A DNA stretch of 11,979 bases from Microcaldota archaeon (GTDB taxonomy: Archaea > Micrarchaeota > Micrarchaeia > Micrarchaeales > CABMGC01): NCBI GenBank assembly GCA_021804305.1, contig JAJZKF010000014.1:1-11979 (forward strand), given 5' to 3'. Shown piece by piece: positions 1 through 6,012 of this stretch. The translations under genes were made by a program, and so were the position numbers. The notes below the pieces were generated by a model that ran no database searches, was not told the DNA's origin, and saw nothing but the letters and a program-made list of their open reading frames with translations. The first letter of the stretch is position 1. The number at the start of each line of letters is the position of its first letter.

Positions 1-1877
1 CAGCTTTCACCTGAGTATGAGGATGACTGGAGTTCATTTGAAATGTTCCCTTCCATCCAGGAATAAGCTATGGTCCCGTTTTGGAAAAATAGCTCCGTGT
101 TGTTGAGAGTGTTTGACTCGTACCCAGAATAGGCGAGCGCGTTAACGCTTATACGAAGTTGGGTATTTGACGGGATTGTGTAGTTTAGGTAGTTGTTAAG
201 ACCAATGCACACGTAATGCGCGATTCCTTGGGGAAGCGCAGGGGCCGGACAGAGATATAGGATATTGAAGGCTGCAGCAGCAGTATAATTAGCGTCCCCA
301 AGGGTATTGGCTATCACCAGATAAGAGCCGCTGGAAGGCCCGAGATAGAACGTGTTCTCCGTGTAAAAAGAATTGTAAATAGCACCGTTTACGAAAACGT
401 TTGCCTGAAGCTGATTATCGCGGGAGAGGATGTTTGCAGTCACTGCTGACGATGACGATCCGTTATAAAAAAAATCACTCGGGAAATAAGGCAGCGATAT
501 CGCAGGATTGGCTTTTTGTATGACTAGTGTTTTGACTGTTGCGAGGAGGCTATTCTGGTCAAAGGCATTTATGGTATAGCTCCCTGCGGCTTCTATCGGA
601 AAGGAGTATGTGACCACGCCGATTCCGGATGCCACAGTATTTGAGCTCCCGAAAACTCCTCCGCTGATTATTATGGAAACTGTATTTGCAGTGCCGTAAC
701 CGGATGTTGAGGAGATCGTTACGGTATTTCCATAAAATGCCGCCCTTGGGGTAAAATTAAGAGTCGGCTGGCATCCTGATCCTGTACAGATAGTGTTTAT
801 GGCCACGCTGGGCATTATCCCGTTGGTAGGAGTTTCCCTTGTTCTGATCCATTTGTAGCGGATTGGATATATGGTCGTGGATCCGGAGGCGCTACCTTGC
901 CAGCTACCCAGCAGTATGTATGAGGGAAGATCCCAGTTGGATGATGATTCTGATATGGTGTTCCCATAATTGAATTCGGACTTGATCGTTGAACCATACA
1001 TCATTTGCGTAGAAACAAAGTATTGGTTTATAGAAGGTGTAAAACCGCTTAGAACGCCGCTTATGAGATTGCTGTCCGAACCAGAAGTGCCGGCGTAGAC
1101 TTGCTGCTCTATTGAACCTGCATTCTGATCAAGATTGTAGACTATGTCTGAACCGCTTAATGCGGTGCCAGTGCCCTGCATCAGGCCCGACTGTGACGAT
1201 CCGGATGATGAAGTATAGGCGATGAGTGCTTCTAGCGTGTCTGACAAGGAGTTGAACAGAACATTTGCGGAGTACACGGATCCTGAGCTCATGGATAGGC
1301 CATTGGTCAGTGCATACCCCGGAGAATAAGTTGATACCCATGAAGAATCTAGGCTGTTTCCATTGAAATTTTCATAGAATGCGAAGACGTTTGCGCCGTT
1401 ATCGTACTCAGCATACTGCGAACTTAGCTGAGGCGCTTCCCCAACGACATTTCCATCAAGGAGATTGACAGTGTTTGAAGCGAAGCCCATGAAAATCATA
1501 TTAGATGAAGATGCAGGAAGGAAGTTACCAGACATACGCAGCCAGTAGATCGTATTGGAAGATGAATACAGGTTTGAGGCTTGTGTTTCGTTAAGGAGAT
1601 TGCCTTCGAGCCATGAGTTTATGATAGTACCGTTCTGATAAAAGAACTCGACATTCTGTAGATCGTTTGCCTCGTACTGCGCGTAGGAGAGCGAGTTTAT
1701 TGAAAGCATTAGCTGGCCATTGACAGGGAAAGCAGAAGCCTGCGTGTTAGTCACATTTATCGGAAGATAATAGATTATTTTCGATGGAAGAGAGGGACCG
1801 TTCGCATTTATCATGGATAGGAGTAGAATGGAGACAAATGTTGACAGCACTGCCGCGTTCCTGGAAAGGATTGCCAT
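1..1877 (-). CDS. Secreted DUF2341-type repeat surface protein (3' end outside window)
   Basis: The frame stays open for 625 codons from the ATG at 1877 to the left edge, so the C-terminus is missing. Residues 1-28 look like a signal peptide (basic start, then a hydrophobic stretch STFVSILLLSM). Residues of about 27-355 resemble the DUF2341/concanavalin-A-like domains common in surface proteins of small archaea: QNVEFFYQNGTIINSWLEGN, then MIFMGFAS, GEAPQLSSQYAEYDNGANVF and a closing YKWIRTRETPTNG. Residues of about 360-540 look like one or two Ig-like beta segments rich in Ser, Thr and Gly. From about 545 a second copy of the first unit begins, ending at the edge with NNTELFFQNGTIAYSWMEGN. 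The protein is very rich in Ser, Asn and Tyr, with many N-glycosylation-type sites. Inferred role: cell-surface or S-layer-associated adhesion or sugar binding; the ligand is unknown. It is transcribed away from the SRP RNA gene. Confidence 0.8.
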   Translation of the reverse strand, partial: MAILSRNAAVLSTFVSILLLSMINANGPSLPSKIIYYLPINVTNTQASAFPVNGQLMLSINSLSYAQYEANDLQNVEFFYQNGTIINSWLEGNLLNETQASNLYSSSNTIYWLRMSGNFLPASSSNMIFMGFASNTVNLLDGNVVGEAPQLSSQYAEYDNGANVFAFYENFNGNSLDSSWVSTYSPGYALTNGLSMSSGSVYSANVLFNSLSDTLEALIAYTSSSGSSQSGLMQGTGTALSGSDIVYNLDQNAGSIEQQVYAGTSGSDSNLISGVLSGFTPSINQYFVSTQMMYGSTIKSEFNYGNTISESSSNWDLPSYILLGSWQGSASGSTTIYPIRYKWIRTRETPTNGIMPSVAINTICTGSGCQPTLNFTPRAAFYGNTVTISSTSGYGTANTVSIIISGGVFGSSNTVASGIGVVTYSFPIEAAGSYTINAFDQNSLLATVKTLVIQKANPAISLPYFPSDFFYNGSSSSAVTANILSRDNQLQANVFVNGAIYNSFYTENTFYLGPSSGSYLVIANTLGDANYTAAAAFNILYLCPAPALPQGIAHYVCIGLNNYLNYTIPSNTQLRISVNALAYSGYESNTLNNTELFFQNGTIAYSWMEGNISNELQSSSYSGES

Positions 1878-1948
1878 GTTATCAGTAACAAACAATTATT
1901 CATCAGGTATTGTAAAAACTAAAAAGATATTCCAAAGTCCCGCTATGC

Positions 1949-1956
1949 ATATAAAT
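1949..1956 (+). promoter_or_regulatory. TATA box of the SRP RNA gene
   Basis: ATATAAAT lies with its centre about 26 bases before 1978, where the SRP RNA is expected to begin. This is the standard archaeal box A distance. A second AT-rich stretch at 1969-1976 is too close to the RNA to be the main box. Confidence 0.55.
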
Positions 1957-1976
1957 CTTCAGAAGGCATTTATAAT

Positions 1977-2237
1977 GCAGCAGAAAGGCGGGGAGCTAGG
2001 GGTTTCCCGTACCGCAAATCCCCTTCAGGCGGGCCGTATGCTAGCAGAGTGTTATTGCAGTACAAAAGGACCATGCGGAAGCGCTGAAGCTCTGCCTTTG
2101 GCGGTGGCTTTACGTATAAACCGGGCCAGGCCGGAAGGAGCAACCCTAAGTGCATAGTGTGCGATGGAAGCAGCGCATGCGCGCAAAAAGCTATGCTCTG
2201 AAGATACAGGGCCGAGTGGATGCATGCCAACCCTTTT
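1977..2237 (+). ncRNA. ffs: SRP RNA (7S RNA), ends approximate
   Basis: This is the RNA scaffold of the signal recognition particle, which binds SRP54 and SRP19 and targets ribosomes making secreted or membrane proteins. Helix 8 at 2123-2146 is decisive: GGG, then CCAGG, CC, the GGAA tetraloop, GG, AGCAA and CCC, the universal SRP54-binding hairpin with its asymmetric internal loop. A hairpin at 2075-2095 with an A-rich loop (GCUGAA) fits helix 6. Parts of helix 5 can be paired: CAGAG 2045-2049 with CTCTG 2196-2200, TTGC 2055-2058 with GCAA 2183-2186, and CATGC 2072-2076 with GCATG 2175-2179 (the last competes with helix 6 at its edge). The 5' domain contains GAGCTAGG (1993-2000) and GGGG/CCCC pairing (1999-2002 with 2020-2023), as in archaeal helices 2-4. 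The 3' end is placed at the T run 2234-2237. A 9-base match (1977-1985 with 2262-2270) could instead extend helix 1 to about 2270, closer to the usual 300 bases. Confidence 0.85.
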
Positions 2238-2242
2238 ATATA
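2235..2242 (+). promoter_or_regulatory. TATA box of tRNA-Ser, overlapping the SRP RNA T-run
   Basis: TTTATATA is a near-perfect archaeal box A. It predicts a start near 2265, about 11 bases before the mature tRNA. Its first bases are the TTTT that may end the SRP RNA. Confidence 0.5.
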
Positions 2243-2275
2243 GCAGTAATGCGATGCTAACTTCTGCTGCACTGT

Positions 2276-2361
2276 GCCGGGATCGCCTAGTGGTAGGGCG
2301 GCAGCCTGCTAAGCTGTTTGGCTAGAAATGGCCTTCGCGAGTTCAATTCTCGCTCCCGGCG
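2276..2361 (+). tRNA. tRNA-Ser (anticodon GCU)
   Basis: The acceptor stem is a perfect 7-bp pairing, GCCGGGA (2276-2282) with TCCCGGC (2354-2360), followed by discriminator G at 2361. The D stem is GCC/GGC around a GTGGTAG loop. The anticodon stem is 2301-2305 with 2313-2317, and the loop CTGCTAA gives anticodon GCU at 2308-2310, reading AGC/AGU serine codons. A long variable arm (2318-2336, with GGC/GCC pairing) makes it a class II tRNA. The T arm is GCGAG, TTCAATT, CTCGC. No intron and no encoded CCA. The G discriminator and long arm agree with serine identity. Confidence 0.95.
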
Positions 2362-2491
2362 CTTCTGCCCACAACATATGTGCCGGAAGCGAATTTGGTT
2401 GTTGCAGCACTGGAATCGAGGCAAAACTTGCGTCTTTATGTTAGTTCCAAAATAACAGAAAATATTAGTAAAACTGAAATATTTAGAATGA

Positions 2492-2499
2492 TATATAAA
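2492..2499 (+). promoter_or_regulatory. Strong TATA box with no protein gene downstream
   Basis: TATATAAA, within an AT-rich stretch, predicts a transcript start at about 2522. That is the first base of the inverted repeat described next. No plus-strand reading frame follows. Confidence 0.45.
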
Positions 2500-2521
2500 T
2501 AGGGAGCTCTATAATAATACC

Positions 2522-2576
2522 GTGTTAAGGTGTGTCTTCTAATTATATCCCACCCAAACCCACAACACCTTAACAC
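2522..2576 (+). ncRNA. Candidate small hairpin RNA, or terminator of the opposite gene
   Basis: GTGTTAAGGTGT (2522-2533) and ACACCTTAACAC (2565-2576) are a perfect 12-bp inverted repeat around a 31-base loop that is C-rich on the plus strand (CCCACCCAAACCC). The left arm starts where the TATA box at 2492-2499 would start transcription, favouring a small plus-strand RNA. On the minus strand the hairpin begins 2 bases after the stop codon of the gene ending at 2579, so it could equally terminate or protect that message. I recognise no known RNA family: no C/D boxes, and no clear H/ACA pocket. Confidence 0.4.
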
Positions 2577-2578
2577 AC

Positions 2579-3397
2579 TTAATCCTTAACCGCTCCGGGC
2601 CAGAACAATTTGATAGAATCAAGGGTTCCGGAGACTGATTTTACTGTGATGTCCTCGAAAGTCCGGTTGCCGGTCACGGCCACGTGTATGAAAGTATCTG
2701 CTTCTGAGAAGGTAATCATGGCAACGCCAGAGATAGAAGACCTCCTTGCCAATGAGGATAGGCTACCGACATTCAGTATGAATTCCAAAACCGATGCTCC
2801 TGTGCCAAAGTTTTGGGTTATTTTTCCGGAGGTGAGATCGATAGCAGCGCCCCTTACCTCGTGAACTATCGCAGTGATGTTTACGGGTTCGCTCGTCTCT
2901 CTTCGCATGAGACGCGGCAGTTCGTCATGTAAAATATCGAAAACCGAGCTGCCGATTTCTGGATCTGCACTTTTTCTGCGCATGCCAGTTTCATAGCTGA
3001 ATCTTCCGCCGTAACCACCGTAAGAGAGATACATCGAAGGAAACGGCTTCGTTTGCATTAGGACGCCTTCAGGAGTGCACCGTATCCCGACTGCCAAGTC
3101 GATAACTACGCTGTCCGAAGCGTGGTTTGCGGTATTCTGAGGGGTCTGCTTTTCTGGACCGGCCTGGTGGCCAATCTTTCGATCCTGTTGTATCCTTACC
3201 TCCCCACGAACATGATAGCGCAGGTAGGTTTTGTCATCCGAGTATGGCGCAGGGTAGATGTTGCGCACGACAGTGAGATCCCCTTTCAGTCCGCACGCCC
3301 TCATGGTATCTGAGATAGGTACTTTCTCCGTAGCACTCAGCAGAATGGCCTTAGCCACAGTATCCACTGTTTCGCTTCTTTTTCTTTCGCTCGGCAT
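2579..3397 (-). CDS. Unrecognised 272-residue protein
   Basis: I do not recognise this family. Residues 1-50 are basic and mostly helical in character (SETVDTVAKAILLSATEKVP, then MRACGLKGDLTVVR), which might be a helix-turn-helix, but this is weak. Residues of about 66-95 are a polar, Gln-rich, low-complexity linker. Residues 96-272 look like a folded alpha/beta domain with alternating hydrophobic strands (SVVIDLAVGIRC, GVAMITFSEADTFIHVAVTG) and a Gly/Tyr-rich patch, YLSYGGYGGRFSYETG (123-138). There is no signal peptide or membrane segment. It lies 81 bases downstream of the ACT-fold gene on the same strand, so the two may share a transcript. A hairpin follows the stop codon immediately. The open length and regular amino-acid composition support a real gene. 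Confidence 0.65.
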   Translation of the reverse strand: MPSERKRSETVDTVAKAILLSATEKVPISDTMRACGLKGDLTVVRNIYPAPYSDDKTYLRYHVRGEVRIQQDRKIGHQAGPEKQTPQNTANHASDSVVIDLAVGIRCTPEGVLMQTKPFPSMYLSYGGYGGRFSYETGMRRKSADPEIGSSVFDILHDELPRLMRRETSEPVNITAIVHEVRGAAIDLTSGKITQNFGTGASVLEFILNVGSLSSLARRSSISGVAMITFSEADTFIHVAVTGNRTFEDITVKSVSGTLDSIKLFWPGAVKD

Positions 3398-3478
3398 AGC
3401 AACAACCTAAACCTTAGATTATGAATGGCACTTGCAGAAATCGTTTGTCTGACAATCCTACTTTCCTTCAGCTGATAT

Positions 3479-3964
3479 TTAACCTTTTCTGCTAGGCATC
3501 TCGGTCATGCCCAGCGATAATAGAGCCTGCCGTGCCTGTCCAAGTAAGGATACTTTTACAAGCAGGTAATCCTTGGAATAGGTAGAGAGTATCAGGAAGT
3601 CCAGACCCACTCCCGATAGTGCACTGCTTATGGCAGCCAGAAAATCCGACGTGCGAGAAGACGAAGCTGATGCAGGCAGAATGATCCCGTATCTTTCTTT
3701 GCCAATTTCAAGTAAGTCCAGATACTTCACATTCTCCTCCCTTGTCACAACTGTGATCTCGGTATTGTCTTTTGACACCATGAAATGTTCTCCGGAATCA
3801 GGAACGCTGTTCACTTTTGCACATACGTATGACCCTGCCTCTATAGTAAAAACTCCTTTTTCCAACGCGTTTGGGATTACTTTTTCTGATTGCCTCGGCC
3901 GTGTAAGATTGCCTAAAAGTCCGGATATGGCACTGTCATCTTTCTTATTGGTTGTGCTTATCAT
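3479..3964 (-). CDS. ACT-fold (CASTOR/ACT_7-like) protein
   Basis: A protein of 161 residues. Residues of about 66-152 read like the ACT_7 type of small-ligand domain: NTEITVVTREENVKYLDLLE, then RYGIILPAS, FLAAISSALSGVGLDFLILS, the characteristic STYSKDYLLVKV, and a last helix QARQALLSLGM. ACT domains usually bind amino acids and act as allosteric or regulatory modules. No catalytic or DNA-binding domain is attached: residues 1-35 are polar and probably disordered, and 36-60 form a short strand region. The ligand cannot be read from the sequence. It follows mtnP on the same strand after 55 bases. A possible TATA element (TTTATGTATAC, 4003-4013) and a GCATATGC palindrome (3965-3972) precede the start, so it may have its own promoter. 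Confidence 0.7.
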   Translation of the reverse strand: MISTTNKKDDSAISGLLGNLTRPRQSEKVIPNALEKGVFTIEAGSYVCAKVNSVPDSGEHFMVSKDNTEITVVTREENVKYLDLLEIGKERYGIILPASASSSRTSDFLAAISSALSGVGLDFLILSTYSKDYLLVKVSLLGQARQALLSLGMTEMPSRKG

Positions 3965-4019
3965 TGCATATGCCCTTAGTGAATAGGCTAGCGTATCTTT
4001 GTATACATAAAACCTGTTT

Positions 4020-4820
4020 TCAGTGACCCATCACCGCGCCAAGCAGTGCGTTCTGACAACTGCACTTGTTGGCCGCAGGAATGTCCCCTATGATGCAGGA
4101 TACGAGCCTTTTTGCATTTTCTATATTGCCCGCGAATACCTCAGCTACTTCTCCAGCCGTTACTGCCTTTATCTCACTTTTGCCGTCAAGCCCTGCGTCA
4201 TAATCGGTAACCATACCTATCCCAAGGTAGCATATTTCCCTCTCCCTTGCAAGAGTCGCTTCGGGATACTGGGTCATTCCTATCACGTCGAAGCCCTGCG
4301 CGCTGAAGAAGCGCGATTCTGCCTTTGTGGAGAAGCGCGGCCCGTTAATCACTACTATTGTGCCTGCATCGTGGTGTCTTATGCCTAGCCTGTCTGATGC
4401 CTCAGATGCTACTCCCCTCAGCTCAGGGCAGTAGGGTTCTGCCGCACTTATATGCGCCACTTTGTCTTCATCAAAGAACGTGTCCGCCCTCCCATTGGTC
4501 AGGTTCACATACTGGTCGAAGAATACAAAATCGCGAGGGGCATATTCCTCTTTTAGGGAGCCTATTGCATTTGTAGCTAGTATTCTCTTTACCCCCAGAT
4601 TTGCCATAGCGTCTATGTTGGCCCGGTATGGGACTTTGTGTGGTGGGATGGAATGCCTGCTGCCGTGCCGGGGAAGAAATGCGACCTTCTTGCCGCACAT
4701 ACTGCCAAGTGTAATAGAATCGCTTGGCTTGCCGTACTTTGTCTCCACATCCACTTTCTTGGGATTCTCGAAGAGCGAGTAGAAACCTGATCCGCCGATT
4801 ATGCCTATCTCTGCATCCAT
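4020..4820 (-). CDS. mtnP: S-methyl-5'-thioadenosine phosphorylase
   Basis: The enzyme phosphorolyses 5'-methylthioadenosine (and often 5'-deoxyadenosine) to adenine plus 5-methylthioribose 1-phosphate (5-deoxyribose 1-phosphate). Its 266 residues match the usual length. Motifs in order are GIIGGSGFY (6-14), the phosphate-binding PRHGSRHSIPPHKVPYRAN (50-68), TNAIGSL (83-89), GPRFSTKAESR (160-170), GMTQYPEATLARE (181-193) and TDYD (205-208). TDYD is typical of members that accept 6-aminopurines, whereas methylthioinosine-type enzymes have lost these aspartates, so adenine is the likely base. The C-terminus carries Cys-Ser-Cys (253-255), a CXC motif linked to disulfide chemistry in a Sulfolobus MTA phosphorylase. 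The start codon lies 1 base after the mtnA stop, so the two genes are cotranscribed, with AGAGG upstream as a possible ribosome site. Confidence 0.93.
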   Translation of the reverse strand: MDAEIGIIGGSGFYSLFENPKKVDVETKYGKPSDSITLGSMCGKKVAFLPRHGSRHSIPPHKVPYRANIDAMANLGVKRILATNAIGSLKEEYAPRDFVFFDQYVNLTNGRADTFFDEDKVAHISAAEPYCPELRGVASEASDRLGIRHHDAGTIVVINGPRFSTKAESRFFSAQGFDVIGMTQYPEATLAREREICYLGIGMVTDYDAGLDGKSEIKAVTAGEVAEVFAGNIENAKRLVSCIIGDIPAANKCSCQNALLGAVMGH

Positions 4821-4821
4821 G

Positions 4822-5949
4822 TCATTGCCTCTTCCCTGGCGAATCGTGCGAGAGCTTTACCATGCTCCCTTCTGACTCGAGAAGCGCGGGTATTGATGAA
4901 CTGTAAGGAAATTCTACTACCCCTATCTCAGTGACTATGGCTGAAACAAGGCTGGGAGGAGTCCGGTCAAAAGCAGGATTTATGACACCCACCCCTTTTG
5001 GGACAACGGTGGTACCTCCAAAGAGGGTCTCAACCTCCTGTGGCTTTCTCTGCTCTATGCGCACATCTGCGACGGTATGAAGAGGGTCTATGGTTGAAGT
5101 GGGTGCTGCAACATACATTTTTACGCCGAGCTCCTTCGCCATCAAGGAGAGACCGAATGTGCCTATTTTATTGTAAACAGTACCGCTCTCCTCCGAATAA
5201 TTTCCAAGAATCCTGTCTGCACCGGCCCATACAGCGGTGGCCTTTTCCTCACGCATCAGGTGGCCGGCCATATTATCCGTTATAACCTGCACAGGTATCC
5301 CGTCCTTCTTGAGCTCCCATGCCGTGAGCCTGGCTCCCTGATAGAGAGGAGCAGTGTATGTGGTAAGAACCCTAAACCTTACACCGTCTGCCCAGGCCGC
5401 CCTCATCGGAGCAGTAGACGTTCCAATCCCGTCACATGCAAGCGTACCGGCATTACAGACAGTGACAAGCACATCGCCGTCGTGGATTAGAGTTTTCCCC
5501 TGCTCCCCTATCTTAACGGTGGCGGACACGTTATCGATTTGTATATTCTTTGCGCAGTCTATAGCTGCTGCCTTCACATCCGGGGCACTGCTTCCTTTTC
5601 CTATCTCGGAGCGTATTACTTCTTGTATCTTCCTGACTCCCCATCCGAGGTTTACAGCGGTTGGTCTTGCGGCTGCAAGGAGATCTCCCTGCTCTATCGC
5701 ATTCTTGAGTATCTGATCGTTTGAGTTAGGGGAGTTGTTGGCAACCATGGCGGTGCCGTAAGCTCCCGCCTCTCCCAGTATTGGAGCTCCGCGAATCTCC
5801 AGGCCCTGAATGGCAGTTATAAGCCTATGGAGATCTTTTGAGGAGGTGTACACCTCATTCCACGGAATCCTGGAGTTGTCAAGCCAGACTATCTCTTCAG
5901 AAACGTCATCCCACCGTATAGGCACTACAAACGTAGCTACATTTGACAT
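4822..5949 (-). CDS. mtnA: S-methyl-5-thioribose-1-phosphate isomerase (aIF2B-like family)
   Basis: It opens the sugar ring, converting 5-methylthioribose 1-phosphate (or 5-deoxyribose 1-phosphate) to the ribulose 1-phosphate. It belongs to the family that also contains eIF2B alpha/beta/delta and ribose-1,5-bisphosphate isomerase, but the motifs are those of MtnA: RGAP (53-56), ARPTAVN (94-100), catalytic Cys165 in TVCNAGTLA, QGARLTAWEL (204-213), catalytic Asp245 in AGADRI, NKIGT (260-264) and AAPTSTID (281-288). At 375 residues it is of normal length. One oddity: the near-invariant ETRP before the QGARLTAWEL segment is TYTAP (197-201) here. AAAGGT precedes the start, and a TATA box at 5980-5985 predicts a leader of about 7 bases. 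It is first in a two-gene unit with mtnP and divergent from the aldolase gene. Confidence 0.9.
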   Translation of the reverse strand: MSNVATFVVPIRWDDVSEEIVWLDNSRIPWNEVYTSSKDLHRLITAIQGLEIRGAPILGEAGAYGTAMVANNSPNSNDQILKNAIEQGDLLAAARPTAVNLGWGVRKIQEVIRSEIGKGSSAPDVKAAAIDCAKNIQIDNVSATVKIGEQGKTLIHDGDVLVTVCNAGTLACDGIGTSTAPMRAAWADGVRFRVLTTYTAPLYQGARLTAWELKKDGIPVQVITDNMAGHLMREEKATAVWAGADRILGNYSEESGTVYNKIGTFGLSLMAKELGVKMYVAAPTSTIDPLHTVADVRIEQRKPQEVETLFGGTTVVPKGVGVINPAFDRTPPSLVSAIVTEIGVVEFPYSSSIPALLESEGSMVKLSHDSPGKRQ

Positions 5950-5979
5950 TGTACCTTTTCAATAATAGGCATGGGAAGA

Positions 5980-5985
5980 TATATA
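5980..5985. promoter_or_regulatory. Palindromic TATA box shared by mtnA and the aldolase gene
   Basis: TATATA reads the same on both strands. Counting 26-27 bases from its centre gives a start near 5956 on the minus strand (7 bases before the mtnA ATG at 5949) and near 6009 on the plus strand (4 bases before the ATG at 6013). No other good box lies between the two genes. Confidence 0.5.
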
Positions 5986-6012
5986 GTTATTATTGGAGCA
6001 CAAGACAAGGGT

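Noticed and set aside
471..478. Run of eight A bases as a possible frameshift in the surface protein
   Set aside because: The reading frame is open and sensible on both sides (PYFPSDFFYNGSS), so there is no sign of a shift.
1813..2157. Plus-strand 114-codon frame over the SRP RNA region
   Set aside because: It overlaps the start of the surface protein on the other strand and then crosses the SRP RNA. The translation has no domain character, and the SRP54-binding hairpin explains the sequence.
1970..2272. Minus-strand 100-codon frame in the same region
   Set aside because: It is antisense to the SRP RNA, rich in Cys, Leu and His in a shadow-like way, and lacks a promoter or ribosome site.
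2610..5716. Many plus-strand frames of 60-121 codons opposite the minus-strand genes
   Set aside because: They are antisense shadows of genes with recognisable motifs or coherent composition, and none has its own promoter.
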